Shown here piece after piece: positions 35,362 to 45,731 of a stretch of 64,000 nucleotides of DNA (position 1 is its first letter; every line of letters starts with the position of its first letter). The position numbers and the translations under genes were made by a program. Under the pieces are notes generated by a model. That model made no database searches and was not told the DNA's origin. It saw only the letters and a program-made list of their open reading frames with translations. The stretch covers positions 1-64,000 of the forward strand of contig NZ_JASMRZ010000022.1 of assembly GCF_030462475.1 (NCBI RefSeq), written 5' to 3'. This stretch comes from Variovorax sp. CAN15. Its GTDB lineage: Bacteria; Pseudomonadota; Gammaproteobacteria; Burkholderiales; Burkholderiaceae_C.

Positions 35362-35943
35362 TCATTGCGGCTGCTTCGGCACGAAGCGCTCGACCGAGGC
35401 CGACTTGATCTCGTAGCCGCTCACGCCCATGTCAGCCGACGAATAGCGCGCCGCCTTCAGCGTGCCGCTGACATACACCGTGTCCATCGCGTGCAGGCCT
35501 TTCACGACCGAGGACGCGACCACGTGCACGATCTGGTTGGCGGGCGGCGGCGGGGTGTGGATGCAGGCGCCGAAGTACGGCACCAGCAGGAATTCGCGGA
35601 TGCCCTCCTGCGTGTTGTCCAGCGGAACGACGAAGCCGGCGAGCTTGCCCGGCTTGCCATCGAGCGCCACGTTGACGGGGGCGTTGTCCCACACGGCGCG
35701 CATCTCGTCGAGCATCTGGATTGCGCGCGGATCGTTGTCGCGCAGGGCTTCGAGGCTGATGTTGCGGTAGCGCTTCGTCGGGTCCCAGCTCTTGGGGATC
35801 AGTTCCTCCCACTTGAGTTCGGGGGCTGCTGCAGCACCTGCGTCCGGTTGCGCTGCGGCTCCCGGGCCGCATCCGCCCAGTAGCGCCGCGGCCGGAGCCA
35901 GCAGGAATGCGGACAGCACGGCGCGCGAAAGGGGCCTTCTCAT
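35362..35943 (-). CDS. DUF3299 lipoprotein
   Basis: A 193-residue predicted lipoprotein: signal SRAVLSAFLLAPAAALLGGC with lipobox LGGC, then a DUF3299 domain (LDGKPGKLAGFVVPLDNTQEGIREFLLVPYFGACIHTPPPPANQIVHV). Members are found in lolC/zinc-related operons, but no function is settled; the CIHTPPPP motif is the family hallmark. ATG 35943 chosen, with AGGA upstream. It converges with the LysR gene. Confidence 0.85.
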   Translation of the reverse strand: MRRPLSRAVLSAFLLAPAAALLGGCGPGAAAQPDAGAAAAPELKWEELIPKSWDPTKRYRNISLEALRDNDPRAIQMLDEMRAVWDNAPVNVALDGKPGKLAGFVVPLDNTQEGIREFLLVPYFGACIHTPPPPANQIVHVVASSVVKGLHAMDTVYVSGTLKAARYSSADMGVSGYEIKSASVERFVPKQPQ

Positions 35944-36057
35944 GAGTGCGATTGTCCTGGGGAGATGTTTCAGACCCGTAAAGCAGGGGCTTTGCACTCG
36001 ATTCGTACCAGATTGCATCGCCCTGCGACAAGGCCCGCGAGCGGCAGGATCGCGGGA

Positions 36058-36465
36058 TCAGTCCCGCACCGGTCCGCGCAAGCTCTTGATCTGCGATCGC
36101 TGGCTCTTGCCTTCGAGCCGGCGCTGCTTCGAGCCATAGGTCGGCTTGGTGGCGCGCCGCAAGCGCGGCGCGATGGCCACGCTGTCGACCACCGCCTGCA
36201 GCCGCACGAGCGCGTCGGCACGGTTCATCTCCTGCGTGCGGTGCTGCTGCGCCTTCAGCACGAACACGCCTTCCTGCGTGATGCGGCTGTCGCGCAGCGC
36301 GAGCAGCCTCTCCTTCACGTCGGCCGGCAGCGAACTGGCGTGGATGTCGTAGCGCAGGTGCACCGCGCTCGACACCTTGTTGACGTTCTGCCCGCCCGCA
36401 CCCTGCGCCCGGATGGCGCTGAAGTCGACCTCGTCGGGGTCGATCAGGATGGGTCGGCGGAGCAT
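36058..36465 (-). CDS. arfB: Alternative ribosome-rescue factor ArfB
   Basis: A 135-residue class I release-factor-like protein with the GGQ motif (AQGAGGQNVNKVSSAVHLRYD) and a basic C-terminal tail (KPTYGSKQRRLEGKSQRSQIKSLRG) that enters the mRNA channel. It hydrolyses peptidyl-tRNA on stalled ribosomes (YaeJ). The gene is 5 bp downstream of the thiolase gene on the same strand and may be cotranscribed. Start 36465 is inside the larger ORF-track frame. Confidence 0.93.
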   Translation of the reverse strand: MLRRPILIDPDEVDFSAIRAQGAGGQNVNKVSSAVHLRYDIHASSLPADVKERLLALRDSRITQEGVFVLKAQQHRTQEMNRADALVRLQAVVDSVAIAPRLRRATKPTYGSKQRRLEGKSQRSQIKSLRGPVRD

Positions 36466-36470
36466 GGCGC

Positions 36471-37655
36471 TCAGACTCTTTCGAAGACGGCCGCAATGCC
36501 TTGCCCGCCGCCGATGCACATCGTCACCAGCGCGTAACGGCCGCCCGTGCGGTGCAGCTCCGCAATCGCCTTCGTCGCGATGATCGCGCCCGTCGCACCC
36601 ACCGGATGCCCCAGCGAGATGCCAGAACCGTTCGGATTCACCTTGGCCGGATCGAAGCCCAGCTCCTTGATGACCGCGCAGGCCTGTGCCGCAAAGGCTT
36701 CGTTCGACTCGATCACGTCGAAGTCGCTCACCTTCAGGCCGGTGCGCTCCAGCACCTTGCGCGTGGCCGGCACCGGGCCGATGCCCATGTACGCGGGCTC
36801 CACGCCAGCGTGTGCATAGCCCACCAGCCGCGCCAGAGGCTTCAGGCCCAGTGCTTTCACGCGGCCGCCCTCGGCCAGCACCACGGCGGCGGCGCCGTCG
36901 TTGATGCCCGAGGCATTGCCTGCGGTGACGAGGCCGTCCTTCTTGAACGCGGGCTTCATCTTCGACAGCGTCTCGACGGTGGTATCGGCGCGCACGTGCT
37001 CGTCGGTGTCGAACAGCACCACGCCCTTGCGCGTCTTCACCTCGACCGGAACGATCTGCTCCTTGAAACGGCCTGCGGCAATGGCGGCCGCCGCGCGCTG
37101 CTGGCTCAGCACCGCCAGCTCGTCCTGCTGCTCGCGCGTGATGCCGTAGCGCGCGGCGACGTTCTCGGCGGTGATGCCCATGTGGATCTTCTCCCACGGG
37201 TCGTGGAGGATGCCGAGCATGTAGTCGACCAGCACCGCATCGCCCATGCGTGCGCCATAGCGGGCCGATGTGTCGAAGTACGGGCCGCGGCTCATCGACT
37301 CCGAACCGCCGCCGATGGCGATGTCGCAGTCGCCCAGCGCGATGGCCTGTGCCGCCGACACGATGGCCTGCAGGCCCGAGCCGCAGAGGCGGTTGACGTT
37401 GAAGGCCGGCGTCTCGATGGGGCAGCCCGCGTCGATGGCCGCGACGCGGCTCAGGTAGGCGTCCTTCACGTCGGTGGGAATCACGTTGCCCATGACCACA
37501 TGGCCGATGGCATCGGCCGCGACGCCGCTGCGTTCGATGGCGGCCTTGACGGCGGTGGTGGCAAGCTGGGTGTTGGGCACGTCCTTCAGCGAGCCGCCGA
37601 AGGTGCCGATGGCGGTGCGGGCGGTGCCGACCACGAAGATGTCGCGCGATGTCAT
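36471..37655 (-). CDS. Acetyl-CoA C-acyltransferase (thiolase)
   Basis: A 394-residue thiolase: acyl-accepting Cys in NVNRLCGSGLQAIV, GGGSESMS, catalytic His in NGSGISLGHPVGATGAI, and the general-base Cys in MCIGGGQGIAAVFERV. The length fits PhaA/BktB/AtoB-type biosynthetic or degradative thiolases of Burkholderiales. It may act in acetoacetyl-CoA formation for polyhydroxybutyrate or in beta-oxidation; no phaB or phaC gene is adjacent. Precedes arfB. Confidence 0.92.
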   Translation of the reverse strand: MTSRDIFVVGTARTAIGTFGGSLKDVPNTQLATTAVKAAIERSGVAADAIGHVVMGNVIPTDVKDAYLSRVAAIDAGCPIETPAFNVNRLCGSGLQAIVSAAQAIALGDCDIAIGGGSESMSRGPYFDTSARYGARMGDAVLVDYMLGILHDPWEKIHMGITAENVAARYGITREQQDELAVLSQQRAAAAIAAGRFKEQIVPVEVKTRKGVVLFDTDEHVRADTTVETLSKMKPAFKKDGLVTAGNASGINDGAAAVVLAEGGRVKALGLKPLARLVGYAHAGVEPAYMGIGPVPATRKVLERTGLKVSDFDVIESNEAFAAQACAVIKELGFDPAKVNPNGSGISLGHPVGATGAIIATKAIAELHRTGGRYALVTMCIGGGQGIAAVFERV

Positions 37656-37763
37656 GGAATGTCTCTCCTGATGAAAGCGAAAGCCGCAAGAAGCGGCGGC
37701 TGCAGGAGGACGATTCTGACGGCGAACCGCGCGACGGGTTGTCGCGCGTGGAATAGCGCAGGC

Positions 37764-38096
37764 TCAGCCGCGCGAAACCGATTTCGGCGACACGTCGGTC
37801 ACGTCGCTGGCGCTGCCGCGAATACGCACCGGGCGCTCCACCGATTCGCCGCGTGCCCGCGCATTGGCCACGTCGGCGGCGGTCGGCTCGGCCGGCTGTG
37901 CCGCATTACGAAATTTATCGAAGCCCGAGCGCGGGTTGAAACGCATGACCCAAGGCGTCACGGGCTTGCCCGTGAGACGCCCCCAGGCGTAGCGAACACC
38001 CCAGACCGCCGCCAGCAGCATGACCGCCACGGCCAGGCTGGCCGCGAAGACCAGCCCCAGGAGCAGAAGAATGACGCGTATTACGAAGTTCATCAT
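37764..38096 (-). CDS. Small membrane protein next to clpB
   Basis: A 110-residue protein with one or two membrane segments (MNFVIRVILLLLGLVFAASLAVAVMLLAAVWGVRYAWG) and a soluble basic/disordered tail (about 40-110). No family recognised. It follows clpB by 6 bp on the same strand and is likely in the clpB transcript. Confidence 0.7.
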   Translation of the reverse strand: MMNFVIRVILLLLGLVFAASLAVAVMLLAAVWGVRYAWGRLTGKPVTPWVMRFNPRSGFDKFRNAAQPAEPTAADVANARARGESVERPVRIRGSASDVTDVSPKSVSRG

Positions 38097-38102
38097 CCGA
38101 CT

Positions 38103-40724
<2,622 letters not shown>

Positions 40725-40743
40725 GGTGGTATTCCTGCATCCA

Positions 40744-40771
40744 AAATAGGGCTGTTCGGGCACGATTCAAG
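40744..40771 (-). promoter_or_regulatory. Sigma-32 heat-shock promoter of clpB
   Basis: On the minus strand CTTGAA-N14-CCCTATTT lies just before clpB. This matches the RpoH consensus (CTTGAAA-N11-16-CCCCATnT) closely. The start of transcription would leave a very short leader that still contains the AGGA ribosome site. Confidence 0.85.
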
Positions 40772-40875
40772 GTTGCCGGTCCTCCCGGCACTTCCCGGTC
40801 CCCTGGGCACGGGTATTGCAGAGGATCCCTCATCTTCCGCCCGTAGGCATTTCTCTCTCTCGAATGGAGTCGATC

Positions 40876-41871
40876 ATGGTTTTTTCAATGCGGCGCGTTC
40901 AACCGGTGCGCCGGGCGATCAGCGTGGGCCTCTTTCTAGCCGCCATGGGCCTGTCCGGCCTTGCGCAGGCGCAAAGCGGCACCCCCATCCGCCTGCTGGT
41001 GGGCTTCCCCGCCGGCGCCGGCAGCGACGCCATTGCACGCACGCTGGGCGAAAAGCTCAAGGACGTGCTGGGCGTGCCGGTGGTGGTCGAGAACCGCGCC
41101 GGCGCGGGCGGGCAGATCGCGGCGACGGTGCTGAAGTCTTCGCCGGCCGACGGCCACACGCTGTTCCTGTCGCACGACCACACCATCTCGATCCTGCCGC
41201 AGGTGGTGAAGAACCCGGGCTTCAACCCGGCCACCGACTTCGTGCCCGTGGCCGGCTTCGCCACGTTCGCCAACGTGCTGGCGGTGTCGGGCGGCACGCC
41301 GGCCAAGAGCATCGACGAGTACGTGAAGTGGGTCCGCACGCAGAAGGGCGGCAAGGAGACCATCGGCATCCCGGCGCCGGCCTCGATCCCCGAGTTCCTC
41401 GTGAAAATGATCTCGGACAAGTACAAGATCGACGTGCAGCCCGCCCCCTACCGCGGCAGCGCGCCCATGACGGCCGACATGCTGGGCAACCAGATCACCG
41501 CGGGCATCGCTTCGGTGCCGGACTTCATCGAGAACCACAAGGCCGGCAAGCTGCGCATCGTGGCCTCCATCGGCGCCAAGCGCCAGGCCGTGATCCCGAA
41601 CGTGCCGACCTTCACCGAACTGGGCTTCGCGAACCTGGACGACCTGCCCTACTACGGCATCTTCGCGCCGGTGGGCACGCCGCAGCCCATCATCGACAAG
41701 TACGGCGACGCGCTGCAGAAGGTGCTGGCCATGCCCGACGTGAAGCAGAAGCTCACGACGATGGGGCTGACGGTGGGCTACGAGCCGCAGGGCCAATTCG
41801 CGGGCCGCGTGCGCACCTATACCCAGACCTGGGAAAAGATCATTCAATCGAGCGGCTTCAAGCCACTCTGA
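40876..41871 (+). CDS. Bug-family tripartite tricarboxylate receptor
   Basis: A 331-residue Bug/TctC periplasmic binding protein: signal peptide (RRAISVGLFLAAMGLSGLAQAQS), the IRLLVGFPAGAGSDAIARTLGEKL start, PVVVENRAGAGGQIAATVLKSSPADGHTL and YRGSAPMTADMLGNQITAG. Such orphan receptors bind carboxylates or amides. No TctAB permease is nearby. GGAG lies 7 nt before ATG 40876. It diverges from clpB, with the heat-shock promoter in between, and is followed by a REP-like doublet. Confidence 0.88.
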   Translation: MVFSMRRVQPVRRAISVGLFLAAMGLSGLAQAQSGTPIRLLVGFPAGAGSDAIARTLGEKLKDVLGVPVVVENRAGAGGQIAATVLKSSPADGHTLFLSHDHTISILPQVVKNPGFNPATDFVPVAGFATFANVLAVSGGTPAKSIDEYVKWVRTQKGGKETIGIPAPASIPEFLVKMISDKYKIDVQPAPYRGSAPMTADMLGNQITAGIASVPDFIENHKAGKLRIVASIGAKRQAVIPNVPTFTELGFANLDDLPYYGIFAPVGTPQPIIDKYGDALQKVLAMPDVKQKLTTMGLTVGYEPQGQFAGRVRTYTQTWEKIIQSSGFKPL

Positions 41872-41880
41872 AGTCTTGCT

Positions 41881-41991
41881 CCCTCTCCCCTCGGGGAGAG
41901 GGCTGGGGTGAGGGCCCGCGGCCTTCACAAGAACGTGCGGTCGAACGAGCGCTGCCGCCCTCGCCCCAACCCTCTGCCCGAGGGGAGAGGG
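41881..41991. repeat. REP-like inverted doublet
   Basis: A 34-base unit CCCTCTCCCCTCGGGGAGAG... (41881-41914) returns in inverted orientation at 41958-41991, with 31 of 34 positions matching. Each unit also folds on itself (CTCTCCCC-TC-GGGGAGAG). It is between the convergent Bug receptor and moaE genes and probably works as a terminator or mRNA stabiliser. This pattern is common as a dispersed repeat in proteobacteria. Confidence 0.8.
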
Positions 41992-42004
41992 AACAAGAGG
42001 CAGA

Positions 42005-42481
42005 TCAGGCGTTCGGGGCGCTTATGCCCCAGCGCGCCAGGGCCGCGTCGTCGGCCACGCGCGCATCGACCCAGCGGGCGCCTTCGGGCGTCTGCTCCTT
42101 CTTCCAGAAGGGCGCCTGGGTCTTGAGGTAGTCCATCAGGAACTCGCAGGCCTCGAAGCTCTGGCCTCGGTGCGCCGACACCACCGCCACCATCATGATC
42201 TGGTCTTCCGGCTGCAGCAGGCCCACGCGGTGGATCACGCGTGCACCGAGGATGTCGAAGCGCCTGTGCGCCTCGTCGATCATGGCCTCGATGGCTTTCT
42301 CGGTCATGCCGGGGTAGTGCTCCAGCTCCATCGACGAAACGCTGCTGCCGTCGTTGCGGTCGCGCACCGTGCCTACGAAGCTGCAGACGGCACCCACGCG
42401 TTTGTCGCCGACACGCAACGCGGCGACTTCCCGCGAGAGGTCGAAATCGTTCGTCTGGATCGAAACACGGGCAAGGCTCAT
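42005..42481 (-). CDS. moaE: Molybdopterin synthase catalytic subunit MoaE
   Basis: A 158-residue MoaE. FVGTVRDRNDGSSVSSMELEHYPGMTEKAIE and HRVGLLQPEDQIMMVAVVSAHRGQSFEACEFLMDYLKTQAPFWKKE contain the conserved active-site Lys residues. It transfers sulfur from MoaD thiocarboxylate onto precursor Z to form molybdopterin. Its partner moaD is separated from it by the dapA-like gene, an unusual break. Confidence 0.95.
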   Translation of the reverse strand: MSLARVSIQTNDFDLSREVAALRVGDKRVGAVCSFVGTVRDRNDGSSVSSMELEHYPGMTEKAIEAMIDEAHRRFDILGARVIHRVGLLQPEDQIMMVAVVSAHRGQSFEACEFLMDYLKTQAPFWKKEQTPEGARWVDARVADDAALARWGISAPNA

Positions 42482-42514
42482 GTCCGAATTGTGTCATCGC
42501 GATAGACTCTGCCG

Positions 42515-42625
42515 ATGCCCTGCCTTGCCACGCCCACGCTCTTCCCGGTGCCTTCGCGCCTCGAAGACCGCCGCGCTGGCCAAAGCAGCAGCAACGACAA
42601 AGCCAAAAAACCAAAGCTCGTCTGA
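42515..42625 (+). CDS. Possible 36-aa leader ORF with lysine-rich end
   Basis: ATG 42515 to TGA 42625 encodes 36 residues ending NDKAKKPKLV, with four Lys codons in the last eight positions. The hairpin at 42636-42664 follows 10 nt later, and the dapA-like gene (lysine pathway enzyme family) begins at 42752. This is the geometry of an attenuator leader peptide. Against it: no clear ribosome site and no U-run after the hairpin. It could also be the degenerate start of a lost small gene. Confidence 0.3.
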   Translation: MPCLATPTLFPVPSRLEDRRAGQSSSNDKAKKPKLV

Positions 42626-42635
42626 CCGGAGCCGA

Positions 42636-42664
42636 GGTTCCGTCGTCGGATGAGCGACGGAACC
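42636..42664 (+). promoter_or_regulatory. Perfect 10-bp inverted repeat upstream of dapA-like gene
   Basis: GGTTCCGTCG-N9-CGACGGAACC forms a perfect 10-bp stem in the dapA-like leader. No T-run follows, so it is not a classical terminator. It could be a leader switch or a protein-binding site. Confidence 0.55.
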
Positions 42665-42751
42665 TGCAGAAGGCTTTTGGCCCCTCACTGGGTTGCGCGC
42701 GCATCGGACGATGGTTCTTTCCATAGGTCGATTCCTGAAAGGAAGCCCCGC

Positions 42752-43645
42752 GTGCCTCAACAACAAGACCCAACCACCCCCGATTTTTCCGGCTTCTGGG
42801 TGGCCCTCGTCACCCCGTTGCGCGATGGCGCCGTGGACCACGCCGCGCTTGCCGCGCTGGTCCGCCGGCTCGCGAACGACGGCGTGACAGGCTTCGTGCC
42901 CTGCGGCTCCACCGGCGAGGCCGCCGCGCTCGACGAGGCCGAGCAACTGGCCGTGCTGGACACCGTGCTGGAAGCCGCAGGCGGCCTGCCGGTCGTGATG
43001 GGCATTTCCGGCTACCACCTCGGCAAGGCCACGGCATGGGCACGCAAGCTCTCCGAACGCCCGCTGGCAGGCCTGCTTGTATCCGCGCCGTACTACGTGC
43101 GCCCCTCGCAGGCCGGCCTGCTCGAATGGTTCCGCGCCATCGCCGACGCCAGCTCGGTGCCCGTGCTGGTGTACGACATTCCCTACCGCACCGGCGTCAC
43201 CATCACCCGCGAGACGCTGCTGGCGCTGGCCGCGCATCCCCGCATACGCGGCATCAAGGACTGCGGCGGCGACATGGCCAAGACGCGCGCGGTGATCGCC
43301 GACGGCCGGCTGCAAGTACTGACGGGCGAAGACCACCAGATCTTCGGCACCATGGCCGAAGGCGGCGCGGGCGCCATCGCGGCCAGCGGCAACGTGCAGA
43401 CGCGCCGCTTCGTGCGCCTGGTACGCCTGCTGTCGGAAAACCGCCTGGCCGAGGCGCGCGCCGAATGGCAGCCGCTGCAACCGTTGGTGGAAATGCTCTT
43501 CGCCGAGCCCAACCCCGGCCCGCTGAAGGCGCTGCTGGCCCACAAGGGCGAGATGGCCGACGAACTGCGCTCGCCGATGACCCGGGCCTGCGACAGCCTG
43601 CGCGAGCGCCTCGTGGCGCTTGACGCCCGCCTCAACCGCCCGTGA
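42752..43645 (+). CDS. Dihydrodipicolinate synthase (DapA) family aldolase
   Basis: A 297-residue class I aldolase of the DapA family: FVPCGSTGEAAALDEAEQ, the Schiff-base Lys in IRGIKDCGGD, and the tyrosine in VSAPYYVRPSQAGLLEWF. It may make 4-hydroxy-tetrahydrodipicolinate for lysine and cell-wall synthesis, or be a related pyruvate aldolase; the family often duplicates. GTG start is supported by AAAGGAAG 7-8 nt upstream. It lies in opposite orientation between moaE and moaD, overlapping moaD by 14 bp at the 3' ends. Confidence 0.85.
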   Translation: MPQQQDPTTPDFSGFWVALVTPLRDGAVDHAALAALVRRLANDGVTGFVPCGSTGEAAALDEAEQLAVLDTVLEAAGGLPVVMGISGYHLGKATAWARKLSERPLAGLLVSAPYYVRPSQAGLLEWFRAIADASSVPVLVYDIPYRTGVTITRETLLALAAHPRIRGIKDCGGDMAKTRAVIADGRLQVLTGEDHQIFGTMAEGGAGAIAASGNVQTRRFVRLVRLLSENRLAEARAEWQPLQPLVEMLFAEPNPGPLKALLAHKGEMADELRSPMTRACDSLRERLVALDARLNRP

Positions 43646-43883
43646 CGGGCGGGAAGAAGGCGACCTCGCAGCCTTCCCGCAGGGCCGCGGCTTCGTCGCT
43701 CATGGCCTGGTCGAGCGCCATGCGCACCGCCTTGCCGCGCGCGAGCGCGGTGGCGTAGGCGCCGCCCCTGGCGATGAGCTCGTCGCGCAGGGCCGACAGC
43801 GTCTCGGCTCGCGTCTCGACGGCTTCGCCGCTGCGGGAAAGCGCCTCGCGCACCGAGGCGAAATAACGGACCTGGACTTTCAT
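43632..43883 (-). CDS. moaD: Molybdopterin synthase sulfur carrier MoaD
   Basis: An 83-residue ubiquitin-like protein ending ...FFPPVTGG: the C-terminal diglycine is adenylated then thiocarboxylated. It carries sulfur to MoaE. Its start overlaps the moeA stop by 4 bp (ATGA), so translation is coupled. Confidence 0.95.
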   Translation of the reverse strand: MKVQVRYFASVREALSRSGEAVETRAETLSALRDELIARGGAYATALARGKAVRMALDQAMSDEAAALREGCEVAFFPPVTGG

Positions 43884-45175
43884 GCGGCCCAGCCCAGCAG
43901 CGATGCGAAGGGAATGAAGTCGACGAGCTCGCCCGACTTGATCGTCTTGCCCGCCGGGTTGTCGACCACGCCGTCGCCCCAGACCATCGAGGTGAGCACA
44001 CCCGAGCTCTGGTTGGCGAACAGGTCGAGGCCGCCGGCCGGGCTGCGCCTCACGCGCAGGAACTCGCGTCGCTTGTCGGCGCGCGGCCAGTCGAAATCGG
44101 CGCGCATCTTCACCGCCTCGGGCGCCACGCGCGCGGCGCCCTGCAGCGTCAGCAGGAAGGGCCGCACCAGCATCAGGAAGGTGAGGAAGCTCGATACCGG
44201 GTTGCCCGGCAGCCCCGTCACATGGCAGGCGCCCTGCCCGCTGCTGCGCGCGATGGAGCCGTAGGCGAAGGGCTTGCCGGGCTTCATGGAAAGCGACCAC
44301 AGCTGCAGCTCGCCCAGCGACTGCAGCGCCGCGCGGATGTGGTCTTCCTCGCCGACGGAAACGCCGCCGGTCGTGATGATCAGGTCGCTCGCCTCGGCCG
44401 CGTCGCGCAGCGCGACGATGGTGGCTTCGCGGTTGTCGGGCACGATGCCCAGGTCGTTCACCTCGCAGCCCAGCCGGTGCAGCAAGGCTCGCATGAAGAA
44501 ACGGTTGGAGTTGTAGATGGCGCCGGGCTTCATCGCGTCGGGTGCGACCTCGCCGGGCATCACCAGTTCGTCGCCGGTGGAGAGCATCGCCACGCGCGGC
44601 TTGCGCGCGACCTGCAGGCGGTCGAAGCCGACGCTGGCGGCAAGGCCCAGCGCGGCGGGCGTCAGGCGTTCGCCCTTGCGGAGCACGACGTCGCCGGAGG
44701 CCACGTCCTCGCCCGCGCGGCGGATCCACTGGCCGGCCACCGGCACGATGGCGATGCGCACCGAGCCGAGGCAGCCTTCCTGCGGCATGGCTGCTGTGTC
44801 TTCCTGCATCACGACGGCGTCGGCGCCCTCGGGAATCTGGGCGCCCGTAAAGATGCGTGCGGCAGTACCTGGCACGAGCGGCGTGCCGACGGTGCCTGCG
44901 GGAATGCGCTGCGCCACCTTCAGTTCGGCGCCCGGCGTGGCGCAGTCGGCCACGCGCACGGCGTAGCCGTCCATCGCGCTGTTGTCGCGCGGCGGCACCG
45001 TGAGGCCGGAGACGAGGTCCTGCGCCAGCACGCGGCCGTCGGCGTCGAACGTGGCGACGCTTTCGGTAGGCAGCACCGGCTGTGCCTTCGCGAGCAGCAC
45101 CGCGATCGCCTCGTCCAGCGGCATCAGCGGCGGTCGCGAGGAAGAGGCGGCGAAGGGAACGGGTGAATCAGCCAT
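43880..45175 (-). CDS. moeA: Molybdopterin molybdotransferase MoeA
   Basis: A 431-residue MoeA: PPRDNSAMDGYAVR, ARIFTGAQIPEGADAVVMQEDT, GEDVASGDVVLRKGERL, LIITTGGVSVGEEDHIR (catalytic), and LPGNPVSSFLTFLMLVRPFLL. It inserts molybdate into adenylated molybdopterin. It overlaps mobB by 8 bp upstream and moaD by 4 bp downstream, forming a tight molybdenum-cofactor operon. Start 45175 lies within the mobB 3' end. Confidence 0.95.
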   Translation of the reverse strand: MADSPVPFAASSSRPPLMPLDEAIAVLLAKAQPVLPTESVATFDADGRVLAQDLVSGLTVPPRDNSAMDGYAVRVADCATPGAELKVAQRIPAGTVGTPLVPGTAARIFTGAQIPEGADAVVMQEDTAAMPQEGCLGSVRIAIVPVAGQWIRRAGEDVASGDVVLRKGERLTPAALGLAASVGFDRLQVARKPRVAMLSTGDELVMPGEVAPDAMKPGAIYNSNRFFMRALLHRLGCEVNDLGIVPDNREATIVALRDAAEASDLIITTGGVSVGEEDHIRAALQSLGELQLWSLSMKPGKPFAYGSIARSSGQGACHVTGLPGNPVSSFLTFLMLVRPFLLTLQGAARVAPEAVKMRADFDWPRADKRREFLRVRRSPAGGLDLFANQSSGVLTSMVWGDGVVDNPAGKTIKSGELVDFIPFASLLGWAA

Positions 45176-45713
45176 GGTGATCGGGGTTGTATTCGAAGCG
45201 CTCACCACTGTCGACCAACCACTTCGCAATGGCCTCGGCGTCGTTGAGGTCGAAGAGCGGCCGCTCGGTGGGCTGCGGCAGGACGGCCGGCGCATCGGTG
45301 GCCACGGCGACGACGAAGGGATCGTCGGGGTACAGCACGGGCCGCACGGGCTCGTCCGCCGCGGGCTCGCGCCAGATCTCGATCTTGAGCACGTCGCTGT
45401 GCCGGAATCCCTCGACCAGCACCCAGTCGGCCACCGGGTGGACCTCGGCCAGCAGCTGGTGCACGCTGAGCTCGACCGGGGTCTCGAATTCGCGCATCAC
45501 GGCCAGGCGCTTGTCGGAGGCGACAACCACCTCGAAGGCGCCTGCCTCGCGGTGGCGGTACGTGTCCTTGCCAGGATGGTCGATGTCGAACTTGTGGTGC
45601 GCGTGCTTGACCACCGACACGCGCTGGCCGAGCCGCTTGAGCGCGGGAATGAGCCGCTCGAGCAGCGTGGTCTTGCCCGCGCCCGAATAGCCGGCGAAAC
45701 CGACGACCTTCAT
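45168..45713 (-). CDS. mobB: Molybdopterin-guanine dinucleotide biosynthesis protein MobB
   Basis: A 181-residue P-loop protein: [24 protein letters not shown] (Walker A), KHAHHKFDIDHPGKDTYRHREAGA. MobB is a GTP-binding accessory that aids MobA in adding GMP to molybdopterin. mobA is not seen here. It lies 18 bp after thrC on the same strand, so it may be in one transcript with the aspartate-family genes. Confidence 0.93.
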   Translation of the reverse strand: MKVVGFAGYSGAGKTTLLERLIPALKRLGQRVSVVKHAHHKFDIDHPGKDTYRHREAGAFEVVVASDKRLAVMREFETPVELSVHQLLAEVHPVADWVLVEGFRHSDVLKIEIWREPAADEPVRPVLYPDDPFVVAVATDAPAVLPQPTERPLFDLNDAEAIAKWLVDSGERFEYNPDHHG

Positions 45714-45731
45714 GCGCAGCCCTCGCCTTGG

